From: CANMXU01 sp052030545
GTDB taxonomy: Bacteria; Pseudomonadota; Gammaproteobacteria; Enterobacterales; Alteromonadaceae
NCBI RefSeq assembly: GCF_052030545.1
Contig: NZ_JBPDIH010000005.1
Coordinates: 310,001-374,000 of the forward strand
Length of the DNA stretch: 64,000 bases
Reading direction: 5' to 3'
Position 1 is the first letter of the stretch. Each line of letters opens with the position of its first letter. Below, one piece after another: positions 56,153 through 64,000 of the stretch. The position numbers and the translations under genes are program-made. The notes under the pieces were generated by a model. It worked only from the letters and a program-made list of their open reading frames with translations, did no database searches and was not told the origin of the DNA.

Positions 56153-56929
56153 CTAAAACTTACGAACAATTCCATAAGAAACAGCTTTTGAAATATCTTC
56201 AGCAGCAGTTTTTAATTCTTTAATAACACCTTCGATAGGCATTTCTTCTGGTATGCGTTTGATGTATGGGACTGTCAGTGTCGCAACAGCAACATCATTA
56301 TCAATTATCGGAAACGATATATCAGTTACACCTTCGACAAAGGCACTCGGTGCTTTTAAATAACCTTGCTTAGCAACCTTCTTACATTCTGAAAGGAAAA
56401 TATTAACTTCTTCTTCGCTATGATGTTGCTTTAATAACGCGATCATTTTTTCTTTTTTAGCTGACGTTTGAAAAGCAAAAAGAATTCGCCCAGACGCAGC
56501 AAAACATATAGGTCGTCGATAACCGATACGAACTGAATAAGAAAGATTACTTGGCGTTTCAACCCGAGCAATAACCACTATTTGCTCTTGAGATTCAACA
56601 GCAACATGGCAAGACATACTGGTTTTTTCAGCGAGTTCTCGCATGATCGGCTGAGCGTATTCCATAATATCTTTAATAGGCTCATGCTCTGTTCCTAATT
56701 GAAGTAGCTTTCTGGTAACTTGATAGCCATCAACATCGTCATATTTTTCAATATAACCTCTTTGCTCGAGCACTAAGATCATCCGGTAAATTTCAGCATT
56801 AGATCGACCCAATTTTTCAGCAATTGCTGATGTGCTAATAGGAGTTGAGTCAGCCGAAAGTAACTCTAATACATCAAGTCCTTTTTCTAGTGCTGGCGCT
56901 GAATATTTTTTTGTTTCTTTTCCTGACAT
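56153..56929 (-). CDS. IclR-family transcriptional regulator
   Basis: DNA-binding regulator of about 258 residues, the only one seen in the window. The ATG at 56929 has AAAGG ahead; the TTG at 56950 is rejected. Winged helix-turn-helix at about 20-80 (ALEKGLDVLELL, then AIAEKLGRSNAEIYRM), and IclR effector domain about 85-255 (GYRRPICFAASGRILFAF, then FVEGVTDISFPI). IclR proteins bind as dimers of dimers to paired palindromes, which fits the double boxes found before most units here. The gene's own upstream region carries near-matching boxes 21 bp apart, so autoregulation is possible. The effector is probably a sugar or sugar acid from the locus. Confidence 0.93.
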   Translation of the reverse strand: MSGKETKKYSAPALEKGLDVLELLSADSTPISTSAIAEKLGRSNAEIYRMILVLEQRGYIEKYDDVDGYQVTRKLLQLGTEHEPIKDIMEYAQPIMRELAEKTSMSCHVAVESQEQIVVIARVETPSNLSYSVRIGYRRPICFAASGRILFAFQTSAKKEKMIALLKQHHSEEEVNIFLSECKKVAKQGYLKAPSAFVEGVTDISFPIIDNDVAVATLTVPYIKRIPEEMPIEGVIKELKTAAEDISKAVSYGIVRKF

Positions 56930-57209
56930 TTCGACAACCTTTAATACCAATTTAAAGAATAGATTTAAGTAACTTTAAAATTCAAATACAAAATCAAATG
57001 TTTTTCTATTTTAGATGGATTAGCATGAATGTCGATAAAAATATAATACTAAATTATAAAAATATTCTATGATACTTAATAGAACACACGACAAACCATT
57101 GATTAAAAGAGAAAATAAAAAGTAAAACACCAAAAGACATCATTTTTTAATAAACAAAATGTTACTTATCAAGTATAAAAACTTGATCAAAGCAATATTA
57201 AAAATTAAA

Positions 57210-57240
57210 TCATATTTAATTTTTTTAGAATCAAATACAA
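57210..57240. promoter_or_regulatory. degenerate paired boxes upstream of IclR gene
   Basis: TCATATTTAA at 57210 and TCAAATACAA at 57231, 21 bp apart instead of 20; a further single TCAAATACAA lies at 56982, 53 bp before the start. The rest of the gap between the IclR gene and 57323 is A/T-rich with nothing recognised. Confidence 0.4.
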
Positions 57241-57323
57241 AATAAAGTCCTTTTAAAATGCTTGTAACCACAATAAAGCAAAAAAATTCATTAATGCTGC
57301 ACACCGCCAATTTACGACAAAAA

Positions 57324-58517
57324 TCAAAAAGCGGCTAAATCTAGCGGCCAATTCATTTTCTCTGAAATCAATTGGGCCAGTTTTTTTGCATTAGCATGGT
57401 GTTGTGCTACACGAGGGTGCTTTTTGTAGCCATTAAAATCAAAAAATAAATACGTTATGTTTGCCTGCGGATCTATAGACTTAATTTGATTAACCGCAGC
57501 GTTAATATAGTGGGGCCATTGTGAACCTTGTTGAGTTGCATTCATACTACCTAGAGCACACACGATGTAAGCTTTAGGGTATTTTCTACGAATGTTTTGA
57601 ACAAAGTCGAAATAATGTTGAATAATTTCTTGTTCACTTGGTGGCACCGCAACATGCTTCTTTGATTTAACCAGCCAACTGTCGTTTTGCATTAAATTAA
57701 TCACCACTACATGGGGTTGCCATATTGAAAAATCCCATAAGGTATCATTTATACCCACAGCAGACAGTTGATTAAAATATTCAGGCATAATGTAGTCAAA
57801 CCAGCTATGCATCACCCCAATCCCGCTGTGAGATATTGAATGATGCTCAGCATTTAACATACGCGAGGCCATCGCTGCATAGGAAAGGTAATGATTCTTT
57901 TCTGAGACGTTTTGGTCAGGCAAATTATAAACAGCTTCATTCCCCATGCCAGAAGTAATTGAGTCACCATAAAATTCAATTTTACGCGTTAACATGGGAG
58001 GTTTATTTAGTAGCTGTGCGGCGTTAATGTTGTCTTTTTGTTCTGCAGAAGAAGGGGTTAAGCCAAGAAAGTAACTACCACCTTCTGTGCCTTCTGTGCG
58101 CTTGAAAATTTCAACACTGTGCTCACCTTCTGTTAGGCCAGTTGCAATCGTATAAGTATGTAGACCTTTTTTTAAACCAATAACCGTTGGAAAGCGGTTT
58201 TGCTCGTCAATGATAACGTTATAATAATTTTCGCCACGATCATCATCTATAGTTAGTGCTAATTCAGTGCCACTAAAACGCGCTTTAATACTTGAGCCTG
58301 GCCAAGTTAAATAGGGCCTTTTGGGATCTGAAAAATCAATGCGTCCTGTGTATTGGTAATTAGGATTATCCGCCGTATTCAGTGAACTTATTAACTTAAT
58401 TAGCTCTGCTGAAGCTACAGTATTTGCATAAGTTAAGGCCATTACGGCCATAAAAAAGGTCGGTAAAATATTAAGAGTTAAGGTGGTTGAGAAAATAAAA
58501 GCTATGACTTTTTTCAT
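57324..58517 (-). CDS. Exported CE2-like SGNH acetyl esterase
   Basis: Predicted carbohydrate deacetylase of about 397 residues. The ATG at 58517 has GGAA ahead; 58529 is an alternative. After the signal segment an N-terminal jelly-roll (about 45-155, YTGRIDFSDPKRPYLTWPGS) precedes the SGNH domain, the order seen in family CE2. Block I EFYGDSITSGMGNE holds the nucleophile Ser; block III is VVINLMQNDSW; the His of block V is in RVAQHHANAKKLA. It follows the Asp-box lipoprotein by about 170 bp on the same strand. Likely removes O-acetyl groups that block glycosidases. Confidence 0.83.
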   Translation of the reverse strand: MKKVIAFIFSTTLTLNILPTFFMAVMALTYANTVASAELIKLISSLNTADNPNYQYTGRIDFSDPKRPYLTWPGSSIKARFSGTELALTIDDDRGENYYNVIIDEQNRFPTVIGLKKGLHTYTIATGLTEGEHSVEIFKRTEGTEGGSYFLGLTPSSAEQKDNINAAQLLNKPPMLTRKIEFYGDSITSGMGNEAVYNLPDQNVSEKNHYLSYAAMASRMLNAEHHSISHSGIGVMHSWFDYIMPEYFNQLSAVGINDTLWDFSIWQPHVVVINLMQNDSWLVKSKKHVAVPPSEQEIIQHYFDFVQNIRRKYPKAYIVCALGSMNATQQGSQWPHYINAAVNQIKSIDPQANITYLFFDFNGYKKHPRVAQHHANAKKLAQLISEKMNWPLDLAAF

Positions 58518-58631
58518 CAAATATTCCATAAGACGAATTGAAGATAATTTACGTGGTCTTAACGCTTTAACATTATGATGATGTTAAAGCTTATAGATCA
58601 ACCAAATGGTTGTTCTATTAAAGGTAATCAA

Positions 58632-58669
58632 CAAGAGAGTTGCTCATAAAAAATAATTAGCAACCCTCT
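58632..58669 (-). terminator. hairpin after Asp-box protein gene
   Basis: AAGAGAGTTGCT / AGCAACCCTCTT with one mismatch and a 14-nt A/T loop, 18 bp after the stop. Moderate. Confidence 0.45.
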
Positions 58670-58686
58670 TATTATGAACACTAGCC

Positions 58687-61368
58687 CTACTTCAACCAAC
58701 CTTGTTGACCATTAAGGTAAGCGACATACCAGCCACTGCCCCAACCTGAGGCCCATAAAACATTTTCATTATATGGATCAGGTTTAACATCAACAATTTT
58801 GTCATAATTGGCAAGATTATGGTTTATTTTCTTCCATGTACTTCCTGAGTCTTGAGAAAGATAAACACCAGGATTCATAAACTTATATGCCATGCTAACA
58901 GCTTGTCCTGGAACACTAATAACAATAAGTTTTGAATTTACCGGCGAGATTTCGGCTTGCCAAACAAAAGGCGCCTTAAATATTTGCTGCCAAGTTACAC
59001 CGTCATCTTTACTACGCCACACGCCACCTTCTTCGTATGAGCCATTTCTTCTGCCAGTACTGATAAGCATTTCTTTGGTATGTCGGTCAATAAAAACATT
59101 ATTCACCGCTTTAATTACCGCTGGTATTTTCAACTTCTCCCAAGAACGGCCTTTGTTGATAGATTTATACAAACCACCGTTATTGTCATTTAAAGCAGCA
59201 TATAATATTTCAGGATCATCTGGGTGCATAATAATGCGTCTAACACTAGCACCTTTGTGAAAGCCATTATTACTTAATTCCCAGGTATACCCGCCATCAG
59301 AAGAACGATAAAAGCCGTAACCTCCTTTAGTTAATTTAGTACCGCGCCCGTTATGTATTTCAGAAACCCGCATATATGTCGCACAAAAATACATGTTATC
59401 GGGGTTGACAGGATCAATAATGAGTGAATTTTGTGTCGCTACGTTTTGCCATGAACCGTTATCAGCTTCAAAAATAGTCGCTATATTTTCCCATGTTTTA
59501 CCGCCATCTTCTGATTTACGCAGTTTCCCTCGATGATTTTGACGCCAAGATAACGTGAAAAAAGTATTAGGTTTATGCGGATGTACGGCGACAGTAGAGA
59601 TTGAATGAGCGCCATTTGGGTTTAATTGTCCTTCAAGTTGCTCAACCGCCACCGCATTTTTGTCGGGCCAATCACCAGCATCGGCAGTTTGCCATAAACC
59701 ATGTTCACCGCTACTTAATAGCCTTCTATTTTTAATACCTGTTTCATGTAGCATAAAGCGCCCAGGTAGGTTACTTGCCCCTCGGCCAATCCACTTTTTA
59801 CTGCCTGGAGATGTTTCAAAGTCATCAATTTGTTGCCAAGACTCACCTTTATCTGATGAAGTAATGGTCTGCTGATGAATGCCCGCAAATAATTCACCTT
59901 TAGCATTAATCGCTAATGTTCTATTACCCGAATACTCACCACCTCGATCCATATAACTTTGCATATGAGCAAATTTAACATTGGTGCCAAGTGCATTGCC
60001 TCGCGATTGCCAATAGCTAGCATCTTGCTTGCCTTTCCAATAACTCCCATGGCGCGCAACCGCTGTCCAAGATTTACCGCCATCTAAGGTTCGCCATACA
60101 TCACCATGACCAAAAGTAAAATCATGTTTTTTGTTATAGCTAACATAAACCTCTTCGCTATTAAGTGGGTTAACGACTATGCGATTAAAAACAGGCAATA
60201 ATTCACGCGGCAATTCTGTGAACTTATTTTTTGATTCAGCTTTTGATATACCAAACCAATGCCCAAGCGTACGATGAACACGCTCTAACGTATCTTCAAA
60301 GGTAATTTTAGTAAGATCAATAGCTAAATTCCCGGTGATACTTTTCCATGTTTTACCGCCGTTGGTACTTTTAAAAACACCACCAATTGATTTTACCGAG
60401 TTACCTTCTGGTTGATAGACGGATTGTTCAACAAGATATAAGACAAACTCTTGAGTTTTGACATCATAAAATGACGTTAAATCTCTTGGTAGATTATGAG
60501 GTAACCCCGATATATTTTTATGCCAAGACTCACCGCCGTCATCACTTAACATCAAACCATGATTAGTCGCCATGATAATTTTTTGACTATCAGCGGGATG
60601 AACAATTATTTTAGCGACATCTAAAGTTTCAGGAAAATTCGCCGTAATTTTACGCCATGTTTGACCTTTATCTGTGGTTTTCCAGATATGTCCATAATCC
60701 GCATATTTGAAGTTAATACCATGCGGGTTGGCCGCAGACTTATGATTCGCTTTTACATTCCAAAAATCACCCGCACCGATATACCAAACCTTATCATTAT
60801 TAGGGTCAACCGCTAGCTCACTGTGACGTGTACCTTGCTGTTCGTAATACCAACCTTTTTTAAAAGCGTCCGGGTCATTTGGATCAATATCGGTTTTTTG
60901 GTCATCTCGAATTAAGTCTTTAATTTTTGACCAAGACCTTCCCCTGTCTTTAGATTCATAAACCCAACCATTCCAATCAATCGCCATACCATAATCTGGA
61001 TCTTGCATTGAAAATTCAATATCTAATACTCGTTTCATTTCAAGACCTAAACCATCTGGATCTTTTAATGAATGCCATGACTTCCCACCGTTCCACGTAC
61101 CATAACTAACATGCATATCAGGGCCCATGAACATGACATCAGTATCAGTAGGATGAGGCCAGAACTCTTCGTTATATCCTGACATGCCAGGACCAAAATT
61201 GTTCCACTGTATTTCCTCGTCAGAAGGGTACTTCTCATTTTTAATCAGAGAAAAAAATTCTTCACTTTGTTTTAATTCAGGCATTTCATTTGTTTCTTGA
61301 TTGGTACAGGCACTAGTAGCAAGTATCAAGCAAAAAAATGAAACACTAGAAACCGCATTTAATTTCAT
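58687..61368 (-). CDS. Asp-box (BNR) repeat beta-propeller lipoprotein
   Basis: Exported lipoprotein of about 893 residues; lipobox LATSAC. The mature protein is made of about twelve Asp-box repeats (S-x-D-x-G-x-T/S-W), for example STNGGKTWKS, TLDGGKSWTA, SEDGGKTWEN, SSDGGYTWEL and SQDSGSTWKK, spread over the full length, so two propellers as in sortilin- or GH74-like folds. The ATG at 61368 gives a standard signal; 61380 is an alternative. Could be an exo-glycosidase or a binding scaffold; no catalytic residues can be assigned. A weak box pair (TCATATATGA 61365, TTATATATAG 61385, 20 bp apart) overlaps the start. Confidence 0.75.
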   Translation of the reverse strand: MKLNAVSSVSFFCLILATSACTNQETNEMPELKQSEEFFSLIKNEKYPSDEEIQWNNFGPGMSGYNEEFWPHPTDTDVMFMGPDMHVSYGTWNGGKSWHSLKDPDGLGLEMKRVLDIEFSMQDPDYGMAIDWNGWVYESKDRGRSWSKIKDLIRDDQKTDIDPNDPDAFKKGWYYEQQGTRHSELAVDPNNDKVWYIGAGDFWNVKANHKSAANPHGINFKYADYGHIWKTTDKGQTWRKITANFPETLDVAKIIVHPADSQKIIMATNHGLMLSDDGGESWHKNISGLPHNLPRDLTSFYDVKTQEFVLYLVEQSVYQPEGNSVKSIGGVFKSTNGGKTWKSITGNLAIDLTKITFEDTLERVHRTLGHWFGISKAESKNKFTELPRELLPVFNRIVVNPLNSEEVYVSYNKKHDFTFGHGDVWRTLDGGKSWTAVARHGSYWKGKQDASYWQSRGNALGTNVKFAHMQSYMDRGGEYSGNRTLAINAKGELFAGIHQQTITSSDKGESWQQIDDFETSPGSKKWIGRGASNLPGRFMLHETGIKNRRLLSSGEHGLWQTADAGDWPDKNAVAVEQLEGQLNPNGAHSISTVAVHPHKPNTFFTLSWRQNHRGKLRKSEDGGKTWENIATIFEADNGSWQNVATQNSLIIDPVNPDNMYFCATYMRVSEIHNGRGTKLTKGGYGFYRSSDGGYTWELSNNGFHKGASVRRIIMHPDDPEILYAALNDNNGGLYKSINKGRSWEKLKIPAVIKAVNNVFIDRHTKEMLISTGRRNGSYEEGGVWRSKDDGVTWQQIFKAPFVWQAEISPVNSKLIVISVPGQAVSMAYKFMNPGVYLSQDSGSTWKKINHNLANYDKIVDVKPDPYNENVLWASGWGSGWYVAYLNGQQGWLK

Positions 61369-61598
61369 ATATGAACTCATTGCATTATATATAGATACGA
61401 AGATGATTTATCAGAATAGTCAATAAAGCAACAAATTTTACTCAGCCTTTACTTTAATTTACAAACTAAGCTCTGGTAAATAGTCTTGAATTGATACAAC
61501 AAAGCCGTGGGTTATATTTGGGCACCTTAGCCTTTACAAAAGCTTTATAACTGCTTAGCCAGATACTATATGTTCGTCGTAAACTCTCATCCAAATAT

Positions 61599-61626
61599 GC
61601 AGTGGTCAAGGATAGTTGACCACTGC
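61599..61626. repeat. perfect 11-bp inverted repeat at IS remnant edge
   Basis: GCAGTGGTCAA / TTGACCACTGC around a 6-nt loop. It lies at the 3' edge of the transposase remnant and may be an IS end or a terminator acquired with it. Confidence 0.6.
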
Positions 61627-61930
61627 GTTATAATGTAGCCCGTATCTTTGTTCTGATTCGTTTGCTGTCAAACCGCCTTTATGTTGATGCGGCCTGACTT
61701 GGCTGTAATAACCACTAATATATTTAGTAATATTAGTTTTCGCTTCACTAAAATTTCGATATTCTGTTGTTGGAACCCATTCCGTTTTTAAGCTTCTAAA
61801 AACGCTCCGTATGGGCATTATCTCAACAATTAACACTTTAGCTGTCATTCGCTATTTGGTGAATAGGACATTGTCCAACCAATCGGTTTAAAGGCAAATA
61901 AATCAATAACCACACGTATGAAGCTCACTC
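61606..61930 (-). pseudogene. decayed IS3-family transposase (orfB C-terminus)
   Basis: Remnant of an IS3-type DDE transposase. Reading from the left edge of the GH29 gene, one frame gives VVIDLFAFKPIGWTMSYSPN, then a frameshift to LTAKVL-like residues, then a large deletion removing the middle of the catalytic core, then NC*DNAHTERF (a stop replaces the expected Trp) and a second frameshift to FRSLKTEWVPTTEYRNF and QVRPHQHKGGLTANESEQ. With two frameshifts, a stop and a deletion it cannot be active. The open 80-codon frame at 61606-61848 is only the tail of this remnant. Confidence 0.85.
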
Positions 61931-61945
61931 TCAGCCACACACGTT

Positions 61946-63544
61946 TTATGCGCCAGGGTCGTCATCTCCGCCAATGCCAATTTCAGATTCGGTAACAATA
62001 TGAATCTTGTAACCAACAGCGAAGTCACTAGGAATCGACATTGGTTTTTCTATGATCAAAGCTTCATCTGTATGTTGCCAAGCAACCGGTTGATCACTGC
62101 CTAACATTTTAATCGAGGCGATGTGACCATCTAATAAGGTTAAGTTTTTAGCTAAAGTTTTAACTTCAATATCTTTTGTAGGCGCATCCATCACAAACAT
62201 GAATAACGTATCGTCACCTTTTTTGGTAAAGCGAATGTCTTGCTGTTGATAGACTATTTTTTGCTTTTCAACTTTATGGCCGCCACCTTTAATACGTGTA
62301 GGCCCTTCCCCGAAAGCTTTCCACGGTCGAGTAGCATATATACCTTCACCATTAATCTTCAGCCAATCGCCCATAGCAATCAGCATGTCTTGCATTTCTT
62401 GCGGAATAGAACCGTCTGGGTTAGGTGGTACGTTTAGTAGCATCAAACCATTTTTAGAAACAATATCAACAAGAATATCTACAATTTCGTTCGGTGAAAC
62501 AAACTTGGCATCATGGCGATAAAACCATGCTCCAGGCGAGGTATCTGTCATCCAAAACTGTTCTTTGATTTTATTTGGCCTGCCACGTTCATAATCATGA
62601 ACGCCAACTTCTGATGGAAAAGAGGTGTTTTTATAATTGATAACAACGTCTTTCCCCCACTCAAGTCCTTTGTTGTAGTAATAGGCGATAAATTTTTTGC
62701 GGTATTCTTCATCGAGTTCTTCAACCCACCAGTCGAACCAGACAACATCCGGTTGATAATTATCAACCACTTCTTTTAACTTGGCGTACCATTCGTCGTG
62801 AAAGCGTTTTGTCGGCTTAAAATCGATAATATCATGACGGTCGGTATATAAATCGGAGGTTTCTTCGGTGGCATCATAATTCCACGCATTCGCGTAATAT
62901 ACCCACGTAAAGGCATGGTGGAACGATGTAATAAACTTCAAGTCTCTTTTTTCAATAGCCGTTTTAAGCTCGCCAGTAACGTCGATACCAGTAAAGTCTT
63001 TGACGTTCCAACGGGTTACTTCACTGTCCCACATCGCAAAATTGTCATGATGCATAGCAACTGGGCCAGCAAATTTTGCTCCTGATTTAGCAAATAACTC
63101 AGCCCATTCTTCTGCGTCAAACCCTGTTGGTTTAAATTTAGGAATAATGTCTTTATACCCGGCTTCAGACGGATGACCATGAGTTTCGCTATGATGTTTA
63201 AAAACGTGATTTTTCCAAGGTTTTCCACGTTTTAATTTAGGTTTGCCCGTAGACCAATCATAGTGCTCTTCCATATACATATTTATCCCGTACCAACCAA
63301 CGCCGGGGTCTAAATTATCATTGGCAGTTGAAACCGGTCCCCAATGCGCATAAATACCTAACTTAGCATCTTGAAACCAATCGGGTTGTTCATTCACTCG
63401 GGCTAAGTCTTCCCATGACTCTTCATATTTTTTTATACCCGTTTGTTGCATATCAATAGCTGCCAAGTTCGTACTTGAACTTTGATTACACCCTGTTAAT
63501 AACACCGAAGTAATAGCTACGCTTAGCGCTGAAATTTTTAACAT
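61946..63544 (-). CDS. GH29 alpha-L-fucosidase-like lipoprotein
   Basis: Second GH29 enzyme, 532 residues; lipobox LLTGC (Cys about 19). TIM barrel from PDWFQDAKLGIYAHWGPVS; AMHHDNFAMWD matches the GH29 HHDGF region but has Asn for Gly; nucleophile Asp 271 in DVVWFDWWVEE; then NGLMLLNVPPNPDGSIP. Its C-terminal tail (GIGGDDDPGA) runs up to the transposase remnant and may have been altered by that insertion. Diverged from 25383-26948, so it probably cleaves a different linkage or sulfated fucose. It is 107 bp after the partial sulfatase on the same strand. Confidence 0.93.
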   Translation of the reverse strand: MLKISALSVAITSVLLTGCNQSSSTNLAAIDMQQTGIKKYEESWEDLARVNEQPDWFQDAKLGIYAHWGPVSTANDNLDPGVGWYGINMYMEEHYDWSTGKPKLKRGKPWKNHVFKHHSETHGHPSEAGYKDIIPKFKPTGFDAEEWAELFAKSGAKFAGPVAMHHDNFAMWDSEVTRWNVKDFTGIDVTGELKTAIEKRDLKFITSFHHAFTWVYYANAWNYDATEETSDLYTDRHDIIDFKPTKRFHDEWYAKLKEVVDNYQPDVVWFDWWVEELDEEYRKKFIAYYYNKGLEWGKDVVINYKNTSFPSEVGVHDYERGRPNKIKEQFWMTDTSPGAWFYRHDAKFVSPNEIVDILVDIVSKNGLMLLNVPPNPDGSIPQEMQDMLIAMGDWLKINGEGIYATRPWKAFGEGPTRIKGGGHKVEKQKIVYQQQDIRFTKKGDDTLFMFVMDAPTKDIEVKTLAKNLTLLDGHIASIKMLGSDQPVAWQHTDEALIIEKPMSIPSDFAVGYKIHIVTESEIGIGGDDDPGA

Positions 63545-63651
63545 ATTAGTTCCTTTTAACTCAATTTTGTATATCTAAACCCTAACTGATTTGATTCAGC
63601 CAAGTGTTGTTTAAAACGTGCAACTTGTTCGTCTACGCAGGTTACTCTTCA

Positions 63652-64000
63652 TTATTTTAGTTTTGCTTCACCTGCAGTTGCCTGCTTAATTGTTTTAGTA
63701 CGCGCTTGTTCATCTTTCGTTATATTTTCTAAATGAGTATCGGGCCATCGTGCAGCAGCCATATGCTTATGCCATTGTTGATACATGGCCGTTAGCTCTT
63801 GCACTTTTTTAGGTTGCAACAATGCAAGATCTAGACGCTCATAGGGGTCATTTGATAAATCAAACAACAAGTTTTTTTGCTTATACGCTGAATAAATAAG
63901 TTTGTAATGTTCAGCTCTAACCGCATAACCTTTACCTTCGCTATAACGCCAAAATAACGGTTGTTTATGCGCAGGCATCGACATGTTATCAGTGGTCAAA
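63652..64000 (-). CDS. S1 sulfatase, C-terminal part (5' end beyond window)
   Basis: The last about 115 residues of a sulfatase: PLFWRYSEGKGYAVRAEHYK and NLLFDLSNDPYERLDL are the conserved end of S1 enzymes, followed by a short charged tail. The N-terminus with the active-site Cys is outside the window; the frame is open to base 64000 and the TTG near the edge is not a real start. Same strand and 107 bp upstream of the second GH29 gene, so probably one operon. Confidence 0.85.
   Translation of the reverse strand, partial: LTTDNMSMPAHKQPLFWRYSEGKGYAVRAEHYKLIYSAYKQKNLLFDLSNDPYERLDLALLQPKKVQELTAMYQQWHKHMAAARWPDTHLENITKDEQARTKTIKQATAGEAKLK

Noticed and set aside
61365..61394. Double box at the start of the Asp-box gene
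   Set aside because: Spacing is right (TCATATATGA, TTATATATAG) but it overlaps the start codon and the second copy ends in G, so it was not counted among the fifteen sites.
61606..61848. 80-codon open frame that could be annotated as an intact small gene
   Set aside because: It is the frameshifted tail of an IS3-family transposase; the first residues belong to a different part of the protein joined by a deletion.
1..64000. CRISPR arrays, tRNA and rRNA genes, and integrase/attachment sites
   Set aside because: None were seen; the locus shows no sign of being a classical integrated island within this window.

Overview
The window comes from an A+T-rich marine gammaproteobacterium, probably Alteromonadales (Colwellia or Thalassotalea-like). 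This is inferred from TonB-dependent receptors of the Xanthomonas/Caulobacter type with no SusD partner, a PEP-CTERM sorting signal, FucP-type sugar/H+ symporters, and many exported S1 sulfatases. Almost the whole 64 kb is one polysaccharide utilisation locus for a sulfated polysaccharide. Two GH29 fucosidase-like enzymes and two FucP-type symporters point to a fucose-containing sulfated polymer (fucan or galactofucan). The GH2 enzyme and the GH43/GH117-like beta-propeller leave a sulfated galactan possible.

Layout. 1-2 kb: 3'-truncated TonB receptor. 2.5-16.6 kb (minus strand): GH2, sulfatase, GH43/GH117-like propeller, sulfatase, tripartite RND pump (outer membrane factor, adaptor, permease) and a FucP-type symporter, possibly one very long operon. 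17-20 kb: a dockerin-bearing beta-helix enzyme followed directly by a PEP-CTERM cohesin gene. 20.4-31.6 kb: three sulfatases, GH29, and a divergent DUF1080/ThuA pair. 31.7-36.1 kb: a Tat-exported molybdenum aldehyde oxidase with its maturation genes. 36.7-39.8 kb: sodium/solute symporter and a mannitol dehydrogenase-family oxidoreductase. 40.4-43.9 kb: two more beta-helix paralogues. 44.3-48.8 kb: sulfatase, DUF6786-like protein, SGNH hydrolase. 49-52 kb: complete TonB receptor. 52.8-56.9 kb: sulfatase, second FucP-type symporter and an IclR regulator. 57.3-64 kb: CE2-like SGNH esterase, Asp-box propeller lipoprotein, decayed IS3-family transposase, second GH29 and the 3' end of an eighth sulfatase.

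How it could work (inference). Surface and periplasmic beta-helix enzymes cut the chain, TonB receptors import oligosaccharides, periplasmic sulfatases, esterases and fucosidases trim them, and FucP/SSS symporters import the sugars for oxidation. No formylglycine-generating enzyme or exosortase gene is in the window, so both must be encoded elsewhere.

Two signals stand out. First, an adjacent cohesin (PEP-CTERM anchored) and dockerin (on a modular beta-helix enzyme) look like a minimal cellulosome-style docking pair in a marine gammaproteobacterium. Second, fifteen intergenic regions carry two 10-bp quasi-palindromes (consensus TYNNATNNRA) whose starts are exactly 20 bp apart, before nearly every transcription unit. 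This looks like an uncatalogued operator of a locus-wide regulator, for which the IclR protein in the window is the obvious candidate.
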